Below, piece after piece: positions 27,274 to 36,674 of a DNA stretch of 64,000 nt. The position numbers were made by a program, and so were the translations under genes. Under the pieces are notes generated by a model. That model ran no database searches and was not told the DNA's origin. It saw only the letters and a program-made list of their open reading frames with translations. Each line of letters opens with the position of its first letter. Positions within the stretch are counted from its first letter, which is position 1. The DNA comes from Ignavibacterium sp. (GTDB lineage Bacteria; Bacteroidota; Ignavibacteria; Ignavibacteriales; Ignavibacteriaceae): positions 744,001-808,000 of the forward strand of contig NZ_AP026678.1 in NCBI RefSeq assembly GCF_025998815.1, given 5' to 3'.

Positions 27274-29457
27274 TTACTTATTCAAAATCATCTTCTTTGT
27301 TGCTGAGAATGTTTTACCATCAATTCCGGTTGCATCAATCTGATAGAAGTAAACACCACTGTTTAATCCATTTGCATTGAAATCAACTTTATGATTTCCT
27401 GCATTGAGATTACCAGAAAATACTGTTACTACTTCCTGTCCAAGAATATCAAATATTCTTAGTGTAACTTTTGATTCGGTTGCCAAATCAAAACTGATTG
27501 ATGTTGATGGATTAAATGGATTAGGATAATTCTGATGTAATGAGTATTCGGTTACTCCAGTTACATCAACTTCAACTGCAGGTGAATATTCAAATTGACC
27601 GTTGAAATCAATCTGCTTTAATCTGTATGTATATTTTCCTGCAGGAACATTCTGATCAACAAATCTGTATGATTGTGGCTGAGCAGTTGTTCCATTGCCT
27701 GCTACAAAGTCAACTTTTACGAATTCACCACCATTGCTTCTCTGGATTTCAAAGCCCTGGTTATTTGTTTCTGTTGCGGTTGACCAATTAAGTTCAACAC
27801 TATTTCCAATTGAAGTTGCAACAAATGAAGTTAATTCAACAGGAATTATATAAGTAACTTCAATATCATCAACATACCAGAAGTCGATATTGAATGAATT
27901 ACCGTTGTAGAACAATGCCAACTTAAATGGTGAAGATGTTGCAGTAAAGTTAGCAGAAATTTGTTCTGGTCCGACATTTCCTGTTGGGTCAGTTAATTGC
28001 CATAATGGTGTATATGTTGCGCCATCATCATAGGTTACTGCAATACCCATTGAACCGCTTGGGTCTGCGTACCAGTCAAGGAAATGTTTCAAAGTGAGTG
28101 TTAATTCCTGATTTGTTGGACCAGTGATTGCAACAGACTTAAGATATGAAGCACCATTAAATGAAGGATTCCAGCTGAATCTTAATTCAGGTGCTGACTG
28201 ACCTGTTGCATTATTTGAACTCTGAGTAGACCAGTTTGTTAAACCAAGTGGACCTACCGGCGTCCAGTTCGAAAGATCGTTGAACGGTTCGCTAAACAAA
28301 GTTCCTGGATTAAGTTCTGTTCTGAATGTCCAGACTGGACCCGATACACTGCAAGTATCATTTTTATTTACCACTTTCCAACCATAATTAGTGTTATAAT
28401 TTAATGGACCTGGAATAGCGATTGAAGTTATTGGGGAGCCATTGTAAACCTGAGAAAGATTTCCAACAGGACCAAACCAAACTTCTACTGCAGTAGTACC
28501 AGCACCATTTGTCCAGGTAGCGTTTCCAGGATTGATTGGAACATTTATAGAACCACTTGGAGGATTTGGATTAGAAGGTTGACCAACCGGGCAAGGTGGT
28601 CCGCAAGTACCATCTAAAGCCATTCCTGTAATTTCTGAACCAGACCAGGCTACAATTAAGGTTGTATTTCCTGTATTCAAATCAACTGATCTGAATTGTC
28701 CCTGGCTAGATGTATTATTATATGCAGCAAGATACATAACTCCGGTTGTAGCATCAAAATCTGCATCCTGCGCAAAATTAGCATCGAATCCTATATTACC
28801 AATTACTGTTCCAGCAGCGGTATTAGGATCAATGCTCAAAAGTACATCACTTAAATCAACACCGTAAATTTGTCCTGCACAATTAACAGCAATTGCAATT
28901 AAAAGTGCTGAGTTTGTGACAGTGCCGATTAATGATGTGTTACCAGTATTGACATCAATTGTGTAAAGGTAAGAAACTGTTCCAGTTGTTGAGGCAAGAT
29001 ACATTGTGTTACTTGCTTCGTGGTATCCCATACCTGTAACTGTTCCTGTCACATTTACACTGTTACTAATAACACTGAAAGCACCCGTCGACGGATTAAC
29101 TGAATACAAAGTAAATGGAGCAGCACCGGTTCCATAACCGCAACCATATATTAGTCCACCTGGTCCAAAATCTGCACCAGATAACCAATCTGGTCCGTTT
29201 GAAACAGGAGTAAGCGGCGAACCAGCAGGAAATGGAAATTGAACGAAAGCGTTAGCTGGTGTAGATAGAGCATCAGTTCCATAACCATATAATGATTCAG
29301 GTAAATTAGCTCCTTCACCATAAGCGGTTTCCCCTTTCAGATTCTGCACATTAGGTGCTAGACCGAAGGAATGTTCAGAACTTTGAGCAAGAACTGATAG
29401 AGAAAAGCTAAATATTAAAGCTAATCCCATCAGTAGAGATTGAATAGATTTGGTCAT
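27274..29457 (-). CDS. T9SS-secreted multidomain protein with N-terminal propeller-like domain (paralog 3)
   Basis: A 727-residue exported protein. A signal peptide (about 1-24, ending VLAQS) is followed by a repeat-containing N-terminal domain (about 50-285). Units of the type LYSVNPSTGAFSVI, YTIDVNTGNTSLIG and RSVDLNTGNTTLI suggest a beta-propeller. Next are an Ig/Fn3-like domain starting CPVGQPSNPNPP (about 288-385), a beta-sandwich anchor-J-like domain (about 390-545) and the PVELTSF linker. A T9SS type A sorting domain ends the protein (SLHQNYPNPFNPSTSISF ... KKMILNK). AAGGAGGG lies 6 nt before the ATG. It shares middle and C-terminal domains with paralog 2 but has a different N-terminus, so these are mosaic paralogs. 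Confidence 0.9.
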   Translation of the reverse strand: MTKSIQSLLMGLALIFSFSLSVLAQSSEHSFGLAPNVQNLKGETAYGEGANLPESLYGYGTDALSTPANAFVQFPFPAGSPLTPVSNGPDWLSGADFGPGGLIYGCGYGTGAAPFTLYSVNPSTGAFSVISNSVNVTGTVTGMGYHEASNTMYLASTTGTVSYLYTIDVNTGNTSLIGTVTNSALLIAIAVNCAGQIYGVDLSDVLLSIDPNTAAGTVIGNIGFDANFAQDADFDATTGVMYLAAYNNTSSQGQFRSVDLNTGNTTLIVAWSGSEITGMALDGTCGPPCPVGQPSNPNPPSGSINVPINPGNATWTNGAGTTAVEVWFGPVGNLSQVYNGSPITSIAIPGPLNYNTNYGWKVVNKNDTCSVSGPVWTFRTELNPGTLFSEPFNDLSNWTPVGPLGLTNWSTQSSNNATGQSAPELRFSWNPSFNGASYLKSVAITGPTNQELTLTLKHFLDWYADPSGSMGIAVTYDDGATYTPLWQLTDPTGNVGPEQISANFTATSSPFKLALFYNGNSFNIDFWYVDDIEVTYIIPVELTSFVATSIGNSVELNWSTATETNNQGFEIQRSNGGEFVKVDFVAGNGTTAQPQSYRFVDQNVPAGKYTYRLKQIDFNGQFEYSPAVEVDVTGVTEYSLHQNYPNPFNPSTSISFDLATESKVTLRIFDILGQEVVTVFSGNLNAGNHKVDFNANGLNSGVYFYQIDATGIDGKTFSATKKMILNK
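27278..27339 (-). repeat. 62-nt exact repeat in T9SS sorting domain, copy B
   Basis: Identical to 24998-25059 over 62 nt in the same orientation, 2,280 bp apart. It encodes the last strand of the sorting domain. Confidence 0.85.
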
Positions 29458-29482
29458 CAGACCCTCCTTGAGATTGTTGAAC

Positions 29483-29495
29483 GATTAGTTAGTTA
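29483..29495 (-). promoter_or_regulatory. Shared 5'-leader box, copy 3
   Basis: Minus-strand TAACTAACTAATC lies 26 bp before the start codon of the T9SS gene 27274-29457. The rest of the gap 29496-29671 is AT-rich and shows no other recognisable element. Confidence 0.4.
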
Positions 29496-29671
29496 ATTCA
29501 AAATGGAAGCAAAAAATTTCTTACTGTAAGAAAATATTGCAGTCCAGGATTTAATTATCTATTTCGTTTAAGCAAGTAGTAATTTTTACAATGGAATTTT
29601 ATTGATAAATGGAATTAAATACAAGAAATATTTGAATAATTGTAAAAAAAAATTTTGTGCCAGAGTATTAC

Positions 29672-30178
29672 TCAATTATTCAATTTAGAATTTTTCTTTA
29701 AAGATTCATTCTTCATCTTCAACTTATACCTGACTAGTGCAGCCGATAAAGAGGAATCCTCCAAACCTAATATCTGAGCAGCTAAAATGCCTGCATTCTT
29801 AGCTCCATTAATAGCAACAGTAGCGACTGGCACTCCTACCGGCATCTGAACTATTGATAATAATGAATCCAAACCATCAAGTGATTTTGACTTTATCGGA
29901 ACACCTATCACCGGGAGAATTGTATTCGATGCAGTCATACCAGGTAAATGCGCTGAGCCACCAGCACCTGCTATAATTACTTTGAGTCCTCTCTTTGCAG
30001 CACTCTTTGCATAGCTAAACATCAAGTCCGGAGTTCGATGAGCTGAAACGATTTTAATTTCATAAGGAATATTAAACTCATCAAGAATCTTTGCTGCCTC
30101 ACTCATTACCGGTAAGTCTGAATCACTGCCCATTATTATTCCAACTAAAGGTTTAGATTTTTTCATTTTATTCCTCAT
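29672..30178 (-). CDS. purE: N5-carboxyaminoimidazole ribonucleotide mutase
   Basis: Converts N5-CAIR to CAIR in de novo purine synthesis (cytoplasm). The 168 residues show [10 protein letters not shown] (phosphate/ribose site), SAHRTPDLM with the catalytic His, and [14 protein letters not shown], all class I PurE marks. It overlaps purK by 4 bp (ATGA). An alternative ATG four codons later (30166) has a GAGGA ribosome site upstream, and either start is possible. A short Lys/Asn-rich tail follows the conserved domain. It is the last gene of the long minus-strand run. Confidence 0.95.
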   Translation of the reverse strand: MRNKMKKSKPLVGIIMGSDSDLPVMSEAAKILDEFNIPYEIKIVSAHRTPDLMFSYAKSAAKRGLKVIIAGAGGSAHLPGMTASNTILPVIGVPIKSKSLDGLDSLLSIVQMPVGVPVATVAINGAKNAGILAAQILGLEDSSLSAALVRYKLKMKNESLKKNSKLNN

Positions 30179-31326
30179 ATGATTATTTGCTTTTCTATTT
30201 TTTTCGCCTGCAAAAGAATTTTATTCAAATCCGAACCGATGATTGTAATATGTCCCATCTTTCTTCCTATTCTCGATTCAGCTTTACCATAAATATGCAG
30301 ATGGACATTATTACTTTTCAAAGCTTCAGAATAATTCTGCACTACACCTACACCATTTCTTTTTCCTAACAAATTTATCATAACAGCATAGGGTTGAACT
30401 AATTCAGTATTTCCTAATGGTAAATCAAGAACTGCTCTGATATGATTTTCAAATTGTGAGATTGTGCAAGCTTCAATTGTATAATGTCCAGTGTTATGTG
30501 GTCGAGGGGCTATTTCATTAACCAAAACAGAATCATCTTCAAGCAGAAAAAATTCTATTCCAAAAATCCCAAAGCCATTGATTGACCTAACAGCTTCAAC
30601 AGCAATTTCGTTTACAGAACGGATTATTTTTTCGTTTACTCTGGCAGGTGCAATAACTGTATGGCAAATATGATTTTTTTGAATTGTCTCAACTATGGGA
30701 TAAGTTTTAATTTCTTTTTTTGTTCGTACAACCATTATTGCTAGTTCTTTAACAAAAGGAACAAACTTTTCCGCATAAATTTCTGTGTGCCTTTCAGATA
30801 GTCTTTGCAGAGCTTCTGTAAATTCACTTTTATTTTTTACTGTTGCATTTCCATATCCATCATAACCCATTTTTTTTGACTTCAAGACAAACTTGCTACC
30901 AAGTTCAGACTTAATAAATTCATAAGTAGTTGTTTCATTAACATTCAGAAATTTTGGAACAGGAATTCCTGAGTTTTGAAATGTAGTTTTCTGTATGAAC
31001 TTATCCTGAATTAATGAGATAGTTTTAGAATCCGGAATGACCTTCTTTCCTTTATTTTCTATGTACTCAAGATATTTATAATCAATGAATTCATTTTCAA
31101 GCGTGATAATGTCACTTGCTTCTATAAATTCATCAAATATTTTTTTTTGATCAACCCAACCAATAAACTCTTTTTTAGTCAGAATTCCTGCAGGAGATTT
31201 TTTTTCTTTTTCCAATATCGCAACATCAAAACCCAATTGAATTGCTTGCATAGCAGACATGCGAGCGAGCTGTCCACCACCTAATATTCCAATTACTGTA
31301 TTTCTATCTTTTCTTAAAACTGCCAT
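30175..31326 (-). CDS. purK: N5-carboxyaminoimidazole ribonucleotide synthase
   Basis: ATP-grasp enzyme that carboxylates AIR to N5-CAIR, supplying PurE. The 383 residues show the PurK N-terminal motif [15 protein letters not shown], an ATP-grasp core ([16 protein letters not shown]) and the metal-binding stretch [18 protein letters not shown], which is diagnostic for PurK. It follows comEC with no gap and overlaps purE by 4 bp. Together the two genes give the bacterial two-step route from AIR to CAIR. Confidence 0.95.
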   Translation of the reverse strand: MAVLRKDRNTVIGILGGGQLARMSAMQAIQLGFDVAILEKEKKSPAGILTKKEFIGWVDQKKIFDEFIEASDIITLENEFIDYKYLEYIENKGKKVIPDSKTISLIQDKFIQKTTFQNSGIPVPKFLNVNETTTYEFIKSELGSKFVLKSKKMGYDGYGNATVKNKSEFTEALQRLSERHTEIYAEKFVPFVKELAIMVVRTKKEIKTYPIVETIQKNHICHTVIAPARVNEKIIRSVNEIAVEAVRSINGFGIFGIEFFLLEDDSVLVNEIAPRPHNTGHYTIEACTISQFENHIRAVLDLPLGNTELVQPYAVMINLLGKRNGVGVVQNYSEALKSNNVHLHIYGKAESRIGRKMGHITIIGSDLNKILLQAKKIEKQIII

Positions 31327-33720
31327 TCAGAAATTTCTCCAATCCACAACTTTAATTTTGTTTCCATCAGATTGCAGCAGAACTGCTCCGAGAGAATCCG
31401 TTCTTAAAATTTCAGACTTTATTTCTTTCAATCTTTGCAAAACTATTTCAGATGGATGTCCAAATTTATTTTTAATTCCGGCACTAACCAAAGAAATTTC
31501 CGGACTGACTGCTTCTAAAAATTCTATCGAAGATCCTGTTTTACTTCCGTGATGCCCGACTTTTAATACATCAGAATCAAGAAATTTTCGGTTTGAATGC
31601 AAGTAAATTTTTTCAGCAGGAATTTCTGCATCACCGACAAATAAAAAACTTGTTTTACCAAATACAATCTTTAATATTCCGCTTCTGTCATTTGAAGATA
31701 GTGAATTGAAATCTTCTTCATTAAAGTCATTCAGAATGTATAACGACACATTTCCAATTTCTTTTTTATTTTTTTCATAAATGTATTTCGGAATTTTCAG
31801 CTTATCTAAAACCTTTTCAAACCTTATTGATTTATCGGATGAATCGGGTTTTGGCCGGTAAATCTCATTCACTCTTTTATTATAAAGTAAAGATGCAAAA
31901 CCTCCATAATGATCTGTATCAAGATGACTGACAAATCCATAATCAATTTGTTCAATTCCAAGATAATCAAGTAATGGAATAATTATTCTTTCACCGGTAT
32001 CAAAATAAGGATCAACAACACCTGCATCAATGATTGCTGTTTTGTTGTTTGGAAACTTGATGAGAAAAGAATCGCCTTGACCAACATCAATCATCATTAC
32101 ACTTAAAACTCCATCAGGTAAAAGTTTTTTGTCATCGAATTGAGTGAATACAAAAATATTTGCAAATGTTATTAAGGTTACTGCAAGCTTGATTTTAATA
32201 CTTTCAGAAATTCTGAATAAATAAATCAGTATTGCTATGAATAAATAGAAAATAATTGAGTCCAACAGCGAAAAATTATTTATTCTAATGAAAGCAAAAT
32301 CCAGACTTCCGGTGAATCTTATCAAATCCATCATTAACGAAGTGATAACATTATTTACTATTGCAAAATAAATTGCAAATGACGGAATAAAACTTCCAAT
32401 CATTAAAGTGATGATTGCTAAACCAACTATTATTCCTGCTAATGGTATAACAACTAAGTTGCTTAACAATGAAATGACAGATAACTTATTGAAGTAAGCA
32501 AGTGTGAAAGGTAAAGTCCCTATCTGAGCACTCAGGGAAACTCCGGCAAACAGTAAAATATTTTTCAAATATTTATTTGTGATTGATAATTCAAGTATAA
32601 TTTTTTGAATTACAGGATAAATGATAGCAATTGAAAGTACTGCGGAATATGAAAGTTGAAATCCGGGATTAAAAATTTCATTTGGCTTGAAAATTAAAAT
32701 TATAACTGCTGAGAGTGCGGTTGAGTTTAAAAGATTTGTACTTCTTCCGGAAAGAAAAGCAATTATAAGAATAACTGACATCAGTGTTGCTCGAAAAACT
32801 GAAGCTGGAATACCTGTTATAATCATAAAAGAAATTAATCCGAGAATTGTAAGGAATGATCTTGTGTAAATATTGAACCGTCCGAACAAAACCACAAAGA
32901 ATAATAAAATGTATCCGACATGCAAACCTGATACAGCAAGGATATGAATTACTCCTGAGTTAACAAAATTTTGTTTTGTCTCGTAGTCAATCTCTGTTCT
33001 GTCTGCGAGAAGTAATCCTCTCAATAAACCAGCAGTTTGAGAATTGTGAAGTTGATGAATCAACTCATCAATATTTATTCTGGTTTGGAAAATCAAGTTA
33101 TTGAAAAAATCATATTCATAAGAAAGGAAACTAATAGAGGCAGAATCATAAGAGGTTATTAAACCTGTGATTCCTTTGGAAAGAAGAAATTTTCTGTAAT
33201 CAAATTCACCAGGATTCCGGACATCTCTGCCCTGCTGAAATGTTCCTTTGACTAAAATTTTATTTCCGGGTTTTGCATTATCGTAAAATATCTTTCTGTC
33301 AATGCTATCACTTCTTAATCTGCATAAAAGATTTTCATTTGTCTTGATAACCCGGTTTTCGATTGAAACACTATCGGTTTGAAGAATAAACGAAATTTCA
33401 TAATCTCTTTTTAATTCTATTTCCTTAATTGTTCCGACTACCGAAACATTTTTTTCTTTCCGGTAGGATGACAGCTTTGAATTTATTTCTTCTTTTTGAA
33501 TTGATTGAATAAATAATCCGAGTGATATTGAAAATACCGCAAATAAAATTATTTGAAGAATTTTCGAATTAAAAATTTTCTTTGAGGTGATATAAAGAAT
33601 TATTGAAGATATTGTTAAAGTAAAGACAAGTATGTTTGAAACAGAAAGCAAGCTTCCCGTAACGATTCCAATGATGAACAGAATAGCAAATTTTATGAAA
33701 GGATAATTCTTCACATACAA
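31327..33720 (-). CDS. comEC: ComEC/Rec2-type DNA uptake channel protein
   Basis: A 797-residue polytopic protein of the natural-transformation channel family, thought to move single-stranded DNA across the inner membrane. N-terminal TM helices (about 8-70) are followed by an OB-like DUF4131 region (about 75-200) and a central Competence domain with many TM helices (about 225-520; GLLLADRTEIDYETKQ, HILAVSGLHVGYILL). A C-terminal metallo-beta-lactamase-like domain begins with MIDVGQGDSFLI and contains HLDTDHYGG and VGHHGSKTGS. All three family domains are present. It overlaps the upstream gene by 10 bp. Whether the cell is competent cannot be told from one gene. Confidence 0.93.
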   Translation of the reverse strand: MYVKNYPFIKFAILFIIGIVTGSLLSVSNILVFTLTISSIILYITSKKIFNSKILQIILFAVFSISLGLFIQSIQKEEINSKLSSYRKEKNVSVVGTIKEIELKRDYEISFILQTDSVSIENRVIKTNENLLCRLRSDSIDRKIFYDNAKPGNKILVKGTFQQGRDVRNPGEFDYRKFLLSKGITGLITSYDSASISFLSYEYDFFNNLIFQTRINIDELIHQLHNSQTAGLLRGLLLADRTEIDYETKQNFVNSGVIHILAVSGLHVGYILLFFVVLFGRFNIYTRSFLTILGLISFMIITGIPASVFRATLMSVILIIAFLSGRSTNLLNSTALSAVIILIFKPNEIFNPGFQLSYSAVLSIAIIYPVIQKIILELSITNKYLKNILLFAGVSLSAQIGTLPFTLAYFNKLSVISLLSNLVVIPLAGIIVGLAIITLMIGSFIPSFAIYFAIVNNVITSLMMDLIRFTGSLDFAFIRINNFSLLDSIIFYLFIAILIYLFRISESIKIKLAVTLITFANIFVFTQFDDKKLLPDGVLSVMMIDVGQGDSFLIKFPNNKTAIIDAGVVDPYFDTGERIIIPLLDYLGIEQIDYGFVSHLDTDHYGGFASLLYNKRVNEIYRPKPDSSDKSIRFEKVLDKLKIPKYIYEKNKKEIGNVSLYILNDFNEEDFNSLSSNDRSGILKIVFGKTSFLFVGDAEIPAEKIYLHSNRKFLDSDVLKVGHHGSKTGSSIEFLEAVSPEISLVSAGIKNKFGHPSEIVLQRLKEIKSEILRTDSLGAVLLQSDGNKIKVVDWRNF

Positions 33721-34616
33721 TTTTTGATTATTGCAGATTTAATTTGCGTAAGATCATTAACCGAATCAGCGATTTGCTTTGCATTTTTTCCTGCTGCGAT
33801 AAACAGAGCCGGATTTCTTGTATGACCTTTAACTGATAAATCTTCGTAATTGCCATGATCTGAGCAAATAATAATATCCATTTTTTCTTTATTGAATTTT
33901 GTAAGCAACTCAAATAAAAACTCATCTAAATTTTTGTGAACATTCTGAAATTCATCTTTTATTCTTCCGTGACCAAGATGATCAGTCAGAAAAAATTCGT
34001 ACAAAGTAAAATGGTAATTTGAAGAAATTCGTAAAAGTCTTCTTGCAGCGGCTCGGGCAGAAATAACAGGTATGTTATAATGTAATTTTTTATTCCATCG
34101 CTCGTTAGTTATCTCCGCTGTTAAAGCTTTCGCTTTACGAACATCAGTTGCGGTATTCAATCTTATATTTGTCAATCTGCAACTAAGTGAAGTAGCACTC
34201 AATCTCGTTTTGCCCGATTTAAGATAATCAAAAAATATTTTGGGATATGCGTTTGCAAAAAAAACTTTTTTGCCTCTGTTCAGAAATTCTCTGAAAATAT
34301 TTTTATCACGCAGCACATCAATTGTTTTTGAATGAGGAAAAGGTCCAAAATGATTTCCGACTAACTTAGCAGCGTTAACTCCGCAAAATATTGAAACCTG
34401 TCCGGTACCGCTTTGTGGCAATCCATCAACGCTGAGATTTGCATCAACTGGTTTAAGATAAATTGAATCAGTTTGAAGAACAGGAATCTGAAGGTGAGGA
34501 ATTTGTTTGAAGATATTTTCAAATGTCTTAAATCCTAATTTGAAAAACGGATTATACTCATAATCTTTTTTACCAATTCCAACACCATCTATAAAAACCA
34601 TCAGAACTGAATTCAA
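33711..34616 (-). CDS. Alkaline phosphatase-superfamily metalloenzyme (phosphoglycerate mutase-like)
   Basis: The 301 residues show the two-metal site of the alkaline phosphatase/iPGM superfamily: VFIDGVGIG at the N-terminus (Asp), SGTGQVSIFCG (candidate nucleophile Thr), LTDHLGHG and CSDHGNYED with a later GHTRNPALF (His). It is much shorter than cofactor-independent phosphoglycerate mutase (~510), lacking that enzyme's inserted domain, so glycolytic mutase activity is doubtful. A phosphatase, phosphomutase or phosphodiesterase role is possible. It overlaps dtd by 4 bp and comEC by 10 bp. Confidence 0.8.
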   Translation of the reverse strand: MNSVLMVFIDGVGIGKKDYEYNPFFKLGFKTFENIFKQIPHLQIPVLQTDSIYLKPVDANLSVDGLPQSGTGQVSIFCGVNAAKLVGNHFGPFPHSKTIDVLRDKNIFREFLNRGKKVFFANAYPKIFFDYLKSGKTRLSATSLSCRLTNIRLNTATDVRKAKALTAEITNERWNKKLHYNIPVISARAAARRLLRISSNYHFTLYEFFLTDHLGHGRIKDEFQNVHKNLDEFLFELLTKFNKEKMDIIICSDHGNYEDLSVKGHTRNPALFIAAGKNAKQIADSVNDLTQIKSAIIKNCM

Positions 34617-35077
34617 TTTTTCTCCAGCCTCTTTGAGTCAATAATTATAGTAACCGGACCATCATTAAAAATTTTAACGAGCATCATTGCACCAAATATT
34701 CCGGATTTAACTTTACTCCCGCCAAGATTCTCTTTCATTCGTTGAATAAATTTTTCATAAAGTGGAATTGCTGTTTCAGGTCTTGCAGCGTCGGTAAAAC
34801 TCGGTCGATTTCCTTTTTGAGCATCTCCATAAAGTGTAAATTGTGAGATGACCAGCACTTCGCCATCAACATCTTTAACTGATAAATTCATCTTTTCATT
34901 CTCATCAAGAAATATTCGAAGGTTCGAACATTTATCCGCAAGAAAATTAACATCTTCAATCGAATCATCGTGTTTAATTCCAAGTAATATTACCAAACCT
35001 TTTCCGATTTCTGCAGAATAATTTTCATCGTTAATATAAACTCCTGCTTCAGTAACTTTCTGAACAACAACTTTCAT
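34613..35077 (-). CDS. dtd: D-aminoacyl-tRNA deacylase
   Basis: Removes D-amino acids (and glycine from tRNA-Ala in known homologs) mischarged on tRNA. The 154 residues show both family motifs: SQFTLYGDAQKGNRPSF in the middle and NDGPVTIIID near the C-terminus (the Gly-Pro of the active site). Length is typical. It overlaps prmC and the metalloenzyme gene by 4 bp each, so translation is probably coupled along this run. Confidence 0.95.
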   Translation of the reverse strand: MKVVVQKVTEAGVYINDENYSAEIGKGLVILLGIKHDDSIEDVNFLADKCSNLRIFLDENEKMNLSVKDVDGEVLVISQFTLYGDAQKGNRPSFTDAARPETAIPLYEKFIQRMKENLGGSKVKSGIFGAMMLVKIFNDGPVTIIIDSKRLEKN

Positions 35078-35937
35078 TTGAGTTCTCCCAAAATGATTCT
35101 TTCAATTCCCTGATAGTCTTTGATTATATCAATCTTGTCAAATCCTTTTTCCTTTAGCATCATCTTCACATCATCTGATTGACCTTTCCCTAACTCAAAA
35201 TAAATCCTTCCATTTTCATTTAATAACAAAGAAGATTGTTCAATAATTTTTTTATAAAAAGTAAAACCATTGTATAAATCAGTAAGAGCAATTTTCGGTT
35301 CGTAAACTTTAAGTTCAGGTTCAAGAGTTTCATAATCATCTGCAGAGACATAAGGAGGATTGGAAATAACAATATCAAACTTTCCCAAATTTTTTATATC
35401 ATCATTCAGAATATCAAACTTCAAAAATTCAATCCGGTCGTTTACTTCATTCAAAACAGAATTTCCTTTTGCAAGTGACAATGCTTCTTCACTAATGTCG
35501 ATTGCAACGGCATTTGCCTGAATCAAGTTTTTCAATACAGCAATTGAAATATTTCCTGAACCAACTCCAATATCAAGAAATCTGAAATGGGTTTTCTCTT
35601 TAAAGTCATTTATAATTTTTTCTACAAGTAGTTCAGTTTCAGGTCTGGGAATCAGAACGCTTTTATTTACTTTCAGCTTTACATTAAAAAATTCAACTTC
35701 TCCAAGAATATACTGAAGCGGTTCTCTTTGTGCTCTTCTCGAAAGGAATGATCTATATAGCTGAAGTTCATTATCGTCCAAAGGTCTGTCAAACATAAGA
35801 TACAATTCCAATCGCTTGCAGTTAAGAATTGAAGCAAGCATCAGTTCTGCATTTAATCTGGCAGATTCAATTCCCTTTTTATTGAGATAATCGGTTGAAA
35901 GATTAAGAGCTTCTAAAACAGTAATCATACAAAGCAA
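35074..35937 (-). CDS. prmC: Peptide chain release factor N5-glutamine methyltransferase
   Basis: SAM-dependent enzyme that methylates the Gln of the GGQ motif in RF1/RF2. The 287 residues have an N-terminal helical domain (about 1-80), the SAM motif FLDIGVGSGNISIAVL (about 120-135) and the catalytic NPPY motif in IVISNPPYVSADDYETLEPE. Length and motif arrangement are diagnostic. The assigned GTG/ATG start region overlaps nothing upstream (17 bp gap to the PEGA-like gene). Confidence 0.95.
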   Translation of the reverse strand: MLCMITVLEALNLSTDYLNKKGIESARLNAELMLASILNCKRLELYLMFDRPLDDNELQLYRSFLSRRAQREPLQYILGEVEFFNVKLKVNKSVLIPRPETELLVEKIINDFKEKTHFRFLDIGVGSGNISIAVLKNLIQANAVAIDISEEALSLAKGNSVLNEVNDRIEFLKFDILNDDIKNLGKFDIVISNPPYVSADDYETLEPELKVYEPKIALTDLYNGFTFYKKIIEQSSLLLNENGRIYFELGKGQSDDVKMMLKEKGFDKIDIIKDYQGIERIILGELK

Positions 35938-35954
35938 AAATAAGGAAGGAAAAT

Positions 35955-36674
35955 TTATTCAGCTAAAAATCTGTAAATGATATAGCCAAAGTTTATCTGA
36001 AATAATGCTAATGAAATTCCACTTATAGTGTCAAAGCGATTTGTCTCATCAAGAAATTTTTTATCACCTGAAAATCTGTATTCATCAAACTTATCATCTG
36101 CTTTCAATTTGAAATATGCTGTAACTGCACCAAGTACTATAGCAGAGCCAGTGAGAATTTTGAACATTGTAGTATTTACAAAAGGTTCAGATTTTGTCAC
36201 TCCATTAAAATCCAGATTTACTTTTTGAACTGGACTACCATCCAGAAAAATTTTCTTTTCAATAAAACCTGGTTTTGAAATTCTTAATTCCTGAAAAGTT
36301 CCCGGAACTTTAATTGGAGTAAATCCAATTAGTGAGTCGTTTGAAAATACATAAGCGTCTTCAGGTATTGATTCTAAAAGTGTTTCGGATTTGAAAAAAT
36401 AATTAATGATTTTTTGTTCACAGCCAGAAATTTCAATTGTATCCGAAAATGATTTTGAGTTCCATCTGTCACTTATCTCATCTGCTACGATTATATACTC
36501 ACCATCCTGAAGTTCTAATTCAATTTTTCCGTTGTTTGAAACTAACGAATCATTCAAATAAATATTTGCTTCAGTTATATCAGAATTAATTTTCAGAACA
36601 TTGTGACAATCCTGTGCAAGAATTGAAAAAATAGTGAGCATAAAAAACAAAATTATTTTAGTTAATAAATTCAT
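35955..36674 (-). CDS. Exported protein with PEGA-like domain and C-terminal membrane segments
   Basis: Unknown function. A signal peptide (MNLLTKIILFFMLTIF ... ILAQ) starts at the ATG at 36674, which has AAGGAG 12 nt upstream. A start eight codons earlier (36698) would overlap the previous gene by 41 bp and has no ribosome site. Residues about 20-100 form a beta-rich domain with cysteines. About 95-160 resembles a PEGA unit (DSLIGFTPIKVPG ... LRISKPGFIEKK). Two hydrophobic segments (about 170-190 and 215-235) flank a charged helix. It follows the PQQ/BamB-like lipoprotein in the operon, so a role at the envelope is likely. Confidence 0.65.
   Translation of the reverse strand: MNLLTKIILFFMLTIFSILAQDCHNVLKINSDITEANIYLNDSLVSNNGKIELELQDGEYIIVADEISDRWNSKSFSDTIEISGCEQKIINYFFKSETLLESIPEDAYVFSNDSLIGFTPIKVPGTFQELRISKPGFIEKKIFLDGSPVQKVNLDFNGVTKSEPFVNTTMFKILTGSAIVLGAVTAYFKLKADDKFDEYRFSGDKKFLDETNRFDTISGISLALFQINFGYIIYRFLAE

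Noticed and set aside
33711-34616. Calling this gene a cofactor-independent phosphoglycerate mutase
   Set aside because: Shares the superfamily metal-site motifs but is about 200 residues shorter and lacks the inserted domain of iPGM.
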